From contig NZ_STGK01000005.1 in NCBI RefSeq assembly GCF_004919105.1, positions 62,001-126,000 on the forward strand: 64,000 bases of DNA. Direction: 5' to 3'. Position 1 is the stretch's first letter, and the number at the start of each line of letters is the position of its first letter. The position numbers and the translations under genes were made by a program. The notes beneath the pieces were generated by a model, which did not search any database, was not told the origin of the DNA, and saw nothing but the letters and a program-made list of their open reading frames with translations. This document shows positions 57,222 through 64,000 of this stretch, one piece after another. This stretch comes from Nocardioides sp. GY 10113. Lineage in GTDB: Bacteria > Actinomycetota > Actinomycetes > Propionibacteriales > Nocardioidaceae.

Positions 57222-58054
57222 AGGGGGCTCGCCTCGTCGGGCGAGAGACCTGCGTTGATGCCGCGCTCGGCGCGTCGCCGGTCGTTGAGCCGGGCGATCA
57301 CCTCCGAGATCCCGAACAGCAGGATCATCGGAACCGCCATGAACGTCATCGTGAACGGATCGGTGGAGGGAGTCATCGCGGCCGCGAAGACGAAGGTGCC
57401 GATGATGATCCACGGCCGGTAGGCGCCCAGGGTCTTGCCGCTCACCACGCCCGCCAGGTTCAGCATCACGACGAAGACCGGGATCTCGAAGGCGATGCCG
57501 AAGCCGAGCAGGGTGCGGCTGAAGAAGGTCAGGTAGTCGTTGAACTCGACCAGGTTGGTGAGGCCGTCAGGGGTGAACCCGATCAGGATCTCCAGGCCCT
57601 TGGGCAGCGTCACGTAGCCGAGGACGATCCCGATCAGGAAGAGCGGGCCGGCGACGGCGAAGAAGATCGCCGACCACTTCTTCTCCTGCGGGTGCAGCCC
57701 GGGAAGGATGAACGCCCAGATCTGGTAGAGCCAGAACGGGCTGCTGAAGATGATCGCCGCCAGGCCGCACAGCTTGAGGGTCAGCAGGAAGCCGCCGGCC
57801 GCGCCGCTCGTGGTCGCCATCGTCCGCTCGTCGCCGAGGGCCTCGCGGGCCTGCTCGTAGGGCGCGTTGACCAGCTCGAAGAGCGGGTCGAAGAAGTAGA
57901 TCGCGATCACGAACGCGAGCAGCAGGACGAGCGCGCACTTCAGGATGCGCGCGCGCAGCTCGCGCAGGTGGTCGGAGAGGGCCATCCGCCCGTCCGCGCC
58001 GACGGGGTGGACCGGCCGACCGACGAAGAGCTGGACGACTCCGGACAGGGACAT
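57218..58054 (-). CDS. tatC: Sec-independent (Tat) translocase subunit TatC
   Basis: A 278-residue TatC with six transmembrane segments. The N-terminal signal-recognition motif MALSDHLRELRARILK starts at about residue 24. Also visible are SPFWLYQIWAFILPGLHPQEKKW, FEIPVFVVMLNLAGVVS and AAAMTPSTDPFTMTFMAVPM. It binds twin-arginine signal peptides and assembles with TatA to export folded proteins. ATG 58054 lies 26 nt after tatA. The 23 residues before the conserved motif are an extension. Confidence 0.96.
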   Translation of the reverse strand: MSLSGVVQLFVGRPVHPVGADGRMALSDHLRELRARILKCALVLLLAFVIAIYFFDPLFELVNAPYEQAREALGDERTMATTSGAAGGFLLTLKLCGLAAIIFSSPFWLYQIWAFILPGLHPQEKKWSAIFFAVAGPLFLIGIVLGYVTLPKGLEILIGFTPDGLTNLVEFNDYLTFFSRTLLGFGIAFEIPVFVVMLNLAGVVSGKTLGAYRPWIIIGTFVFAAAMTPSTDPFTMTFMAVPMILLFGISEVIARLNDRRRAERGINAGLSPDEASPL

Positions 58055-58080
58055 TCAGGTGTGCGTGGGTGCGACGAGGC

Positions 58081-58335
58081 TCAGCCGGCGCTGGTGTCCC
58101 GGCGGTGGTCCTCGACGATCTCGCCCTCGGCGGGCTCCTCGGAGGACGGCAGGGCGTCCTTGGCCTTCTCCTCGTCGTCACGCAGGCCACGGGTCTCGGC
58201 CTTGAAGATGCGGAGCGCCTGGCCGGTGCCGCGGGCGAGGTCCGGCAGCTTCGCCGCTCCGAAGACCAGGATCACGATGGCGAGGATGATCAGCAGCTCC
58301 GGGGTGCCCGGCGCGCTGATGAGGGGGTGGGACAT
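58081..58335 (-). CDS. tatA: Tat translocase subunit TatA
   Basis: An 84-residue TatA. One N-terminal transmembrane helix (TPELLIILAIVILVFGAAKL) leads into the FGAAKLPDLARGTG hinge and amphipathic helix, then an acidic tail (RDDEEKAKDALPSSEEPAEG). It forms the Tat pore. ATG 58335 is used; the TTG at 58347 is too close to the AGGAG site upstream. tatC follows 26 nt later. No tatB is seen, as in many actinobacteria that keep it elsewhere. Confidence 0.95.
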   Translation of the reverse strand: MSHPLISAPGTPELLIILAIVILVFGAAKLPDLARGTGQALRIFKAETRGLRDDEEKAKDALPSSEEPAEGEIVEDHRRDTSAG

Positions 58336-58470
58336 CGTGAGGACCAACTCTCCTGGGACGTGACAGTACGATCACCGGCCAGTCTACGCCGCCGCTGGCG
58401 AGGCGTTCGGCCGGCTGGCCCTTCCGACCATTGAACAGTCGCTGAACACCTGGGCCGTCGACGATCGGAG

Positions 58471-59490
58471 TCACCGGTAGCGGTCGAGCGTGGCGCGCGC
58501 AGCGCGCTCGTACGACGCGGCGAACTCGGGTGGGCCGAGCACGCTCGCGTGCGGCGCGAGCCGGAGCAGCAGCCGGTCCAGCCACTGGGGGTCCGCCACC
58601 AGCAGATCGACCTCGAGCGAGCCGTCCGGGCGGGGCCGGGCCGCGCGCATCGGGTAGTAGTCGACCGCCCACGACGCCTCCGGGGCGAGCAGCAGCGTGG
58701 CCACGACGCCGCCGGTGTCGGGCCGCTCGGCGAAGGCGCCGGCAGTGACGTCGCGCGGTGGGCGCCGCGGGGTCTCGGCCGCGGAGTCGAGCACCCGCGC
58801 GGCGGTGATCCGGTCCAGGCGGAACAGGCGGTCGCCGCCGGCGAGGTGGCACCAGCCGTCCAGGTACCGGAAGCGTCCGTGGGTGACCACCCCCTGCGGG
58901 TCCACGACGCGCTCCGAGAGCTCGTCGCGGCTCGGCACGTGGTAGCTCAGCAGTACCTGCCGGGACTCGTCGGCGGCGCGCTGCAGCGTGGCGGCGAGCG
59001 TGGCCAGCTCCGCCTCCCGCGGCTCGGTGGCGATCGCGACCGGTCCCGGCCCCCGGGAGGCCTCGGCGCCGGCGGTGACGGCGCGCTCGATCTTGGCCAG
59101 CACGCGGTCGACGAGTGCCACGGTCTCCGGTGAGGACCCCGTGCGCAGCGTGTGCAGGGCGACGGTGACCGCGGACGCCTCGGTGGGGCTCAGCCGCAGC
59201 GGCCGGGCCAGGTAGTCGGCATTGTCGACCCGGACCAGCCCGTCGGCCAGCGGCGTGCCGTCCTCGGTCACGAGCGCGTCGAGGTCGACGTCGATCAGGT
59301 CGTCGGGCAGTCCGCCGGGCAGGCCGCACAGGAAGAGCACCCGCAGGTCGGCCAGTACCTGTCCCGGCGTGGTGCCGAGCAGCTCCGCGGCCTCCCCCAG
59401 ACGCACCTGGGGGCGGTGGTGAAGGTAGGGCACCAGCGTGAGCAGCCGGGCCACCTGGTCCCGCGCCCCCGGGACGGCGCGGGAGCTCAC
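58471..59490 (-). CDS. pafC: WYL-domain transcriptional regulator PafC
   Basis: A 339-residue WYL-domain protein, partner of PafB. An N-terminal winged helix (ARDQVARLLTLVPYLHHRPQ, VRLGEAAELLGTTPGQVLADL) is followed by the WYL core (RQVLLSYHVPSRDELSERVV, RFRYLDGWCHLAGGDRLFRLDRI) and the WCX C-terminus. In mycobacteria PafBC is a LexA-independent activator of DNA-damage genes. GTG 59490 overlaps the pafB stop by 4 nt. The 135-bp gap to tatA contains GGCCAG...CTGGCC pairing but no gene. Confidence 0.93.
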   Translation of the reverse strand: MSSRAVPGARDQVARLLTLVPYLHHRPQVRLGEAAELLGTTPGQVLADLRVLFLCGLPGGLPDDLIDVDLDALVTEDGTPLADGLVRVDNADYLARPLRLSPTEASAVTVALHTLRTGSSPETVALVDRVLAKIERAVTAGAEASRGPGPVAIATEPREAELATLAATLQRAADESRQVLLSYHVPSRDELSERVVDPQGVVTHGRFRYLDGWCHLAGGDRLFRLDRITAARVLDSAAETPRRPPRDVTAGAFAERPDTGGVVATLLLAPEASWAVDYYPMRAARPRPDGSLEVDLLVADPQWLDRLLLRLAPHASVLGPPEFAASYERAARATLDRYR

Positions 59491-60449
59491 GCGACCACCG
59501 CGGTGAGCCGGTCGACGACCTGCTGGCGCAGCTCCACCGGCTGGACCAGCACCACGTCGGAGCCGTGGTAGAGCACCTCGTCGACCAGACCCCGCGCGGG
59601 GCGGTCCAGCTCGACCCGGTCCCAGTCCTCGCGACCGTCGGGACCCGTCACGCCGCGCGTCACCGTCGCCGCGCGCCGACGGAACGCGTGGCCGGTGTTC
59701 GGCCGGGCCAGCAGCACCGCGTGCGCGGCCCCGGGGACCGGCGCGAGCCGGCGGATCGTCTCGCGCAGGTCGATGTCGGGCGGGACGTCGTACGCGCCCG
59801 GGTGGCCGGTGCGGCGCACCGGGCCGGCGAACCGGTCCAGCCGGAAGACCCGCTCGGCGCCGCGGTCGACGTCGCGGCCGACGAGGTACCACCGGCCCGA
59901 GGAGCGGACCACGCCCCACGGCTCGACGCGGCGGGTCCGCGGCTCGTCCTCGTCGGGACGGCGGTAGTCGAAGGAGACCGCCGTCCGGGCGCAGACGGCC
60001 TCCCAGCACGCCGGGAAGGCCGGCTCGTCCGCGACCGCGCCGGGAGCGGCCAGGTCCAGCGCGGACAGGTTCACCCCCACCCCGGCCGCGGACAGCTTGC
60101 GCACCGCGTCCGCGGTCGCCTGGGTCATGGTCGCGTCCTGCCACACCCGGGTGGCCAGCGCCACCACCGAGGCCTCCTCGGCGGTCAGCGTGATCTCCGG
60201 CAGCGCGAACTGGTCGGCCGGGATCCGGTAGCCCACCTCGTCGTCGAAGTAGGCGTCGGTCGGGGCCACCTCGATCGGTACCCCCAGGCCGCGCAGCTCC
60301 TCCTTGTCGCGCTCGAACATCTTCTCGAAGGCGTCCGGGCGCGAGCCGGGGTACAGCAGCTCCCGGATCCGCTCCTTGGGGATCGGGCGGCGCTGCACGA
60401 GCAGCATGATCAGGAGGTTGAGCAGGCGCTCGCTCTTGGCCACCGGCAT
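59487..60449 (-). CDS. pafB: WYL-domain transcriptional regulator PafB
   Basis: A 320-residue WYL-family regulator. The N-terminal helix-turn-helix region reads KSERLLNLLIMLLVQRRPIP, KERIRELLYPG and FEKMFERDKEELRGLGVPIE. The WYL domain holds RVEPWGVVRSSGRWYLVGRD and RVFRLDRFAGPV. It acts with PafC in the DNA-damage response known from mycobacteria. ATG 60449. A hairpin separates it from the upstream FKBP gene, so pafBC may have its own promoter although the order matches the proteasome block. Confidence 0.94.
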   Translation of the reverse strand: MPVAKSERLLNLLIMLLVQRRPIPKERIRELLYPGSRPDAFEKMFERDKEELRGLGVPIEVAPTDAYFDDEVGYRIPADQFALPEITLTAEEASVVALATRVWQDATMTQATADAVRKLSAAGVGVNLSALDLAAPGAVADEPAFPACWEAVCARTAVSFDYRRPDEDEPRTRRVEPWGVVRSSGRWYLVGRDVDRGAERVFRLDRFAGPVRRTGHPGAYDVPPDIDLRETIRRLAPVPGAAHAVLLARPNTGHAFRRRAATVTRGVTGPDGREDWDRVELDRPARGLVDEVLYHGSDVVLVQPVELRQQVVDRLTAVVA

Positions 60450-60474
60450 GGCTCAAGTGTGCCCGAACAGCCGT

Positions 60475-60510
60475 CAGGGCCGCTCTCCGAATTCGCCGGG
60501 AGCGGCCCTG
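60475..60510 (-). terminator. Hairpin between the FKBP gene and pafB
   Basis: CAGGGCCGCTC (60475-60485) and GAGCGGCCCTG (60500-60510) form a perfect 11-bp stem with a 14-nt loop, 21 nt after the FKBP stop. Confidence 0.65.
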
Positions 60511-60531
60511 TCGGGTGGCCGTGCGGTGTCG

Positions 60532-61560
60532 TTACTCGGTCGGGGCCTCGGTGGCCGCGGGAGCCGGGGTGTTCGCGGCGTCGGCGATGTCGACGACGAA
60601 GTACAGGGTGGAGTTGGCCGGGATGCTGTCGCCCTGCTTCTGGTCCCCGTAGCCGAGCGCCGGCGGGATCTCGAGCAGGACCCGGCTGCCGACGGTCTGG
60701 CCGACCAGGCCCTTCGACCAGCCCTTGACGACCGAGGCCTGCTTGCCGCCCACGACCGCGCTGAGGCCACCGGAGCGGGAGAAGCTCTCGTCGAACGGCT
60801 TCTTGCCCTTGTACACCTGGCCGAGGTAGTTCACCAGGATCGTCTGGCCGCTCTTCACGACCGGACCGTCGCCCTTGACCAGCGTGGCGACCTCGAGGTC
60901 GCCCGAGGGCTTCGGGGTGCCCTTGAAGTCGAGCGAGGCGGGCACACCGTCCTTCTCGACCACCGTCGGCGCCCAGGCAGGCGCCTTCTTCTCGGTGCCC
61001 GTCGGGGCGGCCAGCGAGGCCAGGTCGACGACGAAGACCAAGCCGTCCTCGTTGCCGATGCCGTAGTCGGTGAAGGCGGTCGTGTAGTCGGCGAAGGCCT
61101 GCGGCACTCCCACGGTCACCGCGAACCGGGTGCCCACGGTCATCCCGTCGTCGATCAGCCCGGAGAGGTAGCCGGTGAACAGGTCGGAGGCGACCTGGGG
61201 CTGCGCTGCCTCGCCGCCGACCGTGGCCAGGAACCCGGTGGTCTCCTGGTCGTAGGTGTCGAGGACGACGTCCTCGGTGAACCCGTCGGCGACCGTGTAC
61301 TGGACGAGCACCTGGTCGCCGTCGGCGACCTCGGGGCCGTCGCCCTCGATCAGGGTCTTCTGCTCCTCCTCGCCGGCGACGAGCTGGTCGGAGAAGTCGA
61401 AGGTCGGCGTGGTGCCGAAGTCGCCGGACACCTCGACGGCGTCGAAGCCCTCGGCGCCGTCGGAGTCGTCGGAGCCGCAGGCGGCGAGCGACAGGGCGAG
61501 CGCCGGGGCGATCACGAGGGCGGTCGGGCGGCGGAAGGAGCGGGGCAGACGGCTGAGCAC
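60532..61560 (-). CDS. FKBP-type peptidyl-prolyl isomerase lipoprotein with two FKBP domains
   Basis: A 342-residue exported lipoprotein. The signal peptide ends LALSLAACGSDD with lipobox Cys28. The first FKBP-like domain (about 75-180) is degenerate (VADGDQVLVQYTVADGF, LIDDGMTVGTRFAVTV). The second (about 220-330) is canonical: VKSGQTILVNYLGQVYKG, KPFDESFSR, VVKGWSKGLVGQTVGSRVLL, EIPPALGYGD and NSTLYFVVDI. It should assist folding of exported proteins. GTG 61560 lies 7 nt after TAGGGT; GTG 61569 would overlap that box. It sits between pafA and pafB, as in related genomes. Confidence 0.92.
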   Translation of the reverse strand: MLSRLPRSFRRPTALVIAPALALSLAACGSDDSDGAEGFDAVEVSGDFGTTPTFDFSDQLVAGEEEQKTLIEGDGPEVADGDQVLVQYTVADGFTEDVVLDTYDQETTGFLATVGGEAAQPQVASDLFTGYLSGLIDDGMTVGTRFAVTVGVPQAFADYTTAFTDYGIGNEDGLVFVVDLASLAAPTGTEKKAPAWAPTVVEKDGVPASLDFKGTPKPSGDLEVATLVKGDGPVVKSGQTILVNYLGQVYKGKKPFDESFSRSGGLSAVVGGKQASVVKGWSKGLVGQTVGSRVLLEIPPALGYGDQKQGDSIPANSTLYFVVDIADAANTPAPAATEAPTE

Positions 61561-61567
61561 GGCCGTC

Positions 61568-61573
61568 ACCCTA
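61568..61573 (-). promoter_or_regulatory. -10 box of the FKBP lipoprotein gene
   Basis: TAGGGT on the minus strand, 7 nt before GTG 61560; no ribosome site. Confidence 0.5.
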
Positions 61574-61615
61574 CCCAGGCGGTCCCAACGCGGTGGCGCA
61601 GGCCCGCCGCGAGCC

Positions 61616-62977
61616 TCACATGCCGTCGATCAGCCGCTGCACCCGCTCGTCGTACGCCCGGAACGGGTCCTTGCAGAGCACGGTGCGCTGCGCCTGGTCG
61701 TTGAGCTTCAGGTGCACCCAGTCCACGGTGAAGTCGCGGCGCCGCTCCTGGGCGGTCCGGATGAACTCCCCGCGCAGCCGGGCGCGGGTGGTCTGCGGGG
61801 GCACCGACTTGGCCTCGAAGATCTTCAGGTCGTCGGTCACCCGGGCCACCGCCCCGCGCTTCTCGAGCAGGTAGTAGAGGCCGCGGTCGCGGTGGATGTC
61901 GTGGTAGGCGAGGTCGAGCTGGGCGACGCGCGGGTGGCTCAGCGGCAGGCCGTGCTTGGCGCGGTAGCGGTCGATCAGCTTCCACTTGATCACCCAGTCG
62001 ATCTCGCGGTCGACCAGCCCGAGGTCGTCGGACTCGACGGCCTTGAGCGCCCGCTCCCAGAGGTCCAGCGCCCGCTCGATCACGGGGGTGGCGATGTCGC
62101 GCCGGTCGACGAAGTCACGGGCCTTCGCCAGGTACTCCGCCTGGATCTCCAGCGCGCTGGCCTCGCGGCCGTTCGCCAGCCGGACCTTGCGGGAGCCGGT
62201 GACGTCGTGGGAGATCTCCCTGATCGCGCGGATCGGGTTCTCCAGGGAGAGGTCGCGCATCACCACGCCCTCCTCGATCATCCGCAGCACCAGGTCGCAC
62301 GAGGCGACCTTGAGCATCGTCGTGGTCTCGCTCATGTTCGAGTCGCCGACGATCACGTGCAGGCGGCGGTACTTCTCCGCGTCGGCGTGCGGCTCGTCGC
62401 GGGTGTTGATGATCGGCCGGCTCCGGGTGGTGGCGCTGGAGACGCCCTCCCAGATGTGCTCGGCGCGCTGGCTGACGGAGTAGCTGGTGCCGCGCGGGGT
62501 CTGGGTCACCTTGCCGGCGCCGACGATGATCTGCCGGGTCACCAGGAACGGGATGAGGACGTCGGCGAGCCGGCTGAACTCCCCGGCCCGGCCGACCAGG
62601 TAGTTCTCGTGGCAGCCGTAGGAGTTGCCCGCGGAGTCGGTGTTGTTCTTGAACAGGTAGATCTCGCCGGCGATGCCCTCGTCGTGCAGCCGCTGCTCGG
62701 CGTCCACCAGCAAGCCCTCGAGGACCCGCTCGCCGGCCTTGTCGTGGGTGACCAGCTCGACCACGTCGTCGCACTCCGGGGTGGCGTACTCCGGGTGGCT
62801 GCCGACGTCGAGGTAGAGCCGGGCCCCGTTGCGCAGGAAGACGTTGCTGGAGCGGCCCCAGCTGACCACCTTGCGGAACAGGTAGCGGGCGACCTCGTCG
62901 GGCGAGAGGCGGCGCTGGCCCTTGAACGTGCAGGTCACGCCGTACTCGTTCTCGATCCCGAAGATCCGCCGCTCCAT
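61616..62977 (-). CDS. pafA: Pup--protein ligase PafA
   Basis: A 453-residue glutamine-synthetase-like ligase that joins Pup through its C-terminal Glu to substrate lysines, marking them for the proteasome. ATP/Mg motifs are [15 protein letters not shown] at the N-terminus, the catalytic Asp57 in [36 protein letters not shown] and [18 protein letters not shown]. Length matches the family. ATG 62977 is chosen because the conserved protein starts exactly there and TAGGGT lies 7 nt upstream. An open frame to 63118 overlaps prcA and is spurious. Confidence 0.97.
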   Translation of the reverse strand: MERRIFGIENEYGVTCTFKGQRRLSPDEVARYLFRKVVSWGRSSNVFLRNGARLYLDVGSHPEYATPECDDVVELVTHDKAGERVLEGLLVDAEQRLHDEGIAGEIYLFKNNTDSAGNSYGCHENYLVGRAGEFSRLADVLIPFLVTRQIIVGAGKVTQTPRGTSYSVSQRAEHIWEGVSSATTRSRPIINTRDEPHADAEKYRRLHVIVGDSNMSETTTMLKVASCDLVLRMIEEGVVMRDLSLENPIRAIREISHDVTGSRKVRLANGREASALEIQAEYLAKARDFVDRRDIATPVIERALDLWERALKAVESDDLGLVDREIDWVIKWKLIDRYRAKHGLPLSHPRVAQLDLAYHDIHRDRGLYYLLEKRGAVARVTDDLKIFEAKSVPPQTTRARLRGEFIRTAQERRRDFTVDWVHLKLNDQAQRTVLCKDPFRAYDERVQRLIDGM

Positions 62978-62984
62978 GCCGATC

Positions 62985-62990
62985 ACCCTA
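62985..62990 (-). promoter_or_regulatory. -10 box of pafA
   Basis: TAGGGT on the minus strand, 7 nt before ATG 62977, within the 25-bp gap after prcA; suggests pafA can be transcribed separately from prcBA. Confidence 0.5.
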
Positions 62991-63002
62991 GCCCCGGGAC
63001 CC

Positions 63003-63782
63003 TCAGGAGGGAGGTGCGATCGGCGGGTCGTCGTCCGCGGCGGGCGGCTCTCCGGAGAGCTCCGGCGCCGCGTGCTCCGCCTTGCCCCGCTCCCCCAGCA
63101 GGTCGCCGAGTCGCGCACCCATCAGCCGGCGGAACTTCCGCGGCTGGACGCGGGTGCGATCCAGCACCGCGACCTCGAGATCCTCGACCGGGATCACCCG
63201 GTCCTCGCTGGTGGTGTGCCCCAACGCGGCGACCGCGACCCGCAGCGCCTCGGCGAGGCTCGCGCCGGGAGCGTAGTGCTCCTTGAGGTAGCCGGCCACC
63301 GTCTCGGCGTCGCCGCCCATCACCGCGTAGCCGTGCTCGTCCGCGACCCGGCCCTCGTAGGTGAGCCGGTAGATCTGGTCGTCCTCGGGCGCGTCGCCGA
63401 TCTCGGCGACGAAGAGCTCGACCTCGTAGGGCTTCTCGCCGCCGCTGGAGAAGATCGTGCCGAGCGTCTGGGCGTAGGCGTTGGCCAGTCCGCGGCCCGT
63501 GACGTCGCGCCGGTCGTAGGCGTACCCGCGCATGTCGGCCAGCCGCACGCCGGCGATCCGGAGGTTCTCGAACTCGTTGTAGCGACCGACGGCGGCGAAG
63601 GCCAGCCGGTCGTAGAGCTCGGAGACCTTGTGCAGCGCCTGCGACGGGTTCTCTGTGACCAGCAGTACGCCGTCGGCGTACTGGACCGCGACGAGGGAGC
63701 GCCCGCGGGCGATGCCCTTGCGCGCGAAGTCCGCCCGGTCCTTCATCAGCTGCTCGGGCGACACGTAGAACGGCATGCTCAT
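63003..63782 (-). CDS. prcA: 20S proteasome subunit alpha
   Basis: A 259-residue actinobacterial proteasome alpha subunit forming the outer rings of the 20S core. The N-terminal gating segment [20 protein letters not shown] and the alpha signature [20 protein letters not shown] are typical, as is [20 protein letters not shown]. The tail from about 230 is acidic and Pro-rich. ATG 63782 follows the prcB stop by one nucleotide; ATG 63776 is a second possibility. It assembles with PrcB and receives pupylated proteins from the Mpa/ARC ATPase, which lies outside the window. Confidence 0.97.
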   Translation of the reverse strand: MSMPFYVSPEQLMKDRADFARKGIARGRSLVAVQYADGVLLVTENPSQALHKVSELYDRLAFAAVGRYNEFENLRIAGVRLADMRGYAYDRRDVTGRGLANAYAQTLGTIFSSGGEKPYEVELFVAEIGDAPEDDQIYRLTYEGRVADEHGYAVMGGDAETVAGYLKEHYAPGASLAEALRVAVAALGHTTSEDRVIPVEDLEVAVLDRTRVQPRKFRRLMGARLGDLLGERGKAEHAAPELSGEPPAADDDPPIAPPS

Positions 63783-63783
63783 C

Positions 63784-64000
63784 TCAGGCCCCCTCTCCCG
63801 TGGTGCCGGCATCCGGCCCGGTCAGCGGTGCCAGCGGCCCGTCGGGGCGCACCATCCGGCCACCGACCACGCGGTCGGCCAGCGCGCCGATCTCCGACTC
63901 CTCGAGGCGAACGGCGCCGTCGGCGGTGACCACCCAGACCATCGGGAAGATCCGCCGGGTCAGGTCCGGACCGCCGGTCGCGGAGTCGTCGTCGGCGGCG
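63784..64000 (-). CDS. prcB: 20S proteasome subunit beta, 3' part only
   Basis: The last 71 codons of the proteasome beta subunit are present; the rest, including the catalytic Thr, lies beyond the window. The readable C-terminus begins [20 protein letters not shown] and continues [14 protein letters not shown], matching the conserved beta-subunit ending, then a variable tail [12 protein letters not shown]. The TGA (63786-63784) is one nucleotide before the prcA ATG, so prcB and prcA are co-translated. The longer open frame on the opposite strand here is a shadow. Confidence 0.92.
   Translation of the reverse strand, partial: AADDDSATGGPDLTRRIFPMVWVVTADGAVRLEESEIGALADRVVGGRMVRPDGPLAPLTGPDAGTTGEGA

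Noticed and set aside
62922-63929. 335-codon plus-strand frame over prcA/prcB
   Set aside because: It is antisense to the proteasome genes, whose conserved segments read cleanly on the minus strand.

Overview
The window is a strongly GC-rich actinobacterial chromosome segment with densely packed genes. The marker set is the Pup-proteasome operon (prcB-prcA-pafA ... pafB-pafC), RbpA, an F420-type luciferase-like oxidoreductase, a Ski2-like helicase next to tatAC, an lnt-ppm1-fxsA-rbpA block and proline catabolism under a PucR-type regulator. Together with the many leaderless starts (a TAnnnT -10 hexamer 6-8 nt before a GTG or ATG) this points to Actinomycetota. A Nocardioides-like member of the Propionibacteriales is my inference; there is no 16S or taxonomic marker to prove it. 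No rRNA, tRNA, CRISPR array, IS element or prophage was found.

Layout. 1-4605: 3' part of gcvP, a serine hydrolase, and an acyl-CoA thioesterase under a KstR-like palindrome. 4633-9796: metallo-hydrolase, rmuC, SDR, cyclophilin lipoprotein, LLM oxidoreductase. 9804-13095: SigE-type sigma factor coupled to a membrane protein, then cinA. 13223-16902: two nearly identical mscS paralogues flanking a secreted PETase/cutinase-like polyester hydrolase. 17058-20171: ABC-F ATPase and a RelFG-like toxin-antitoxin pair translationally coupled to a CmoM-like methyltransferase. 20330-24832: small accessory genes (NTF2-like, aldo/keto reductase, DinB-like, membrane protein, GNAT, GntR remnant, metallo-hydrolase). 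25021-29005: pruA, PucR regulator and divergent proline dehydrogenase. 29033-36392: short UvrA-like ATPase, alcohol dehydrogenase, HTH-MurA fusion, glycerophosphodiesterase and UMF1-type transporter. 36520-39762: rbpA and the lnt-ppm1-fxsA operon. 40212-41634: Lrp regulator divergent from a 5' nuclease.

41777-51315 is one nitrogen-scavenging locus. It encodes a complete urea ABC transporter (urtABCDE) followed by urease (ureABC) and accessory genes ureF, ureG and ureD. There is no ureE, but UreG carries a His-rich C-terminal tail. An internal promoter with an inverted repeat in its spacer precedes ureA. A cytosolic urea/amide-binding-protein homologue and a MarR regulator sit immediately downstream.

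53089-64000 is the conserved minus-strand block helicase, diacylglycerol-kinase-like protein, unknown protein, tatC, tatA, pafC, pafB, FKBP lipoprotein, pafA, prcA and the 3' end of prcB.

The parts that most deserve a second look are the polyester hydrolase between duplicated mechanosensitive channels with a CRP/GlxR-like promoter box, the toxin-antitoxin-methyltransferase tricistron, and the urease locus lacking ureE.
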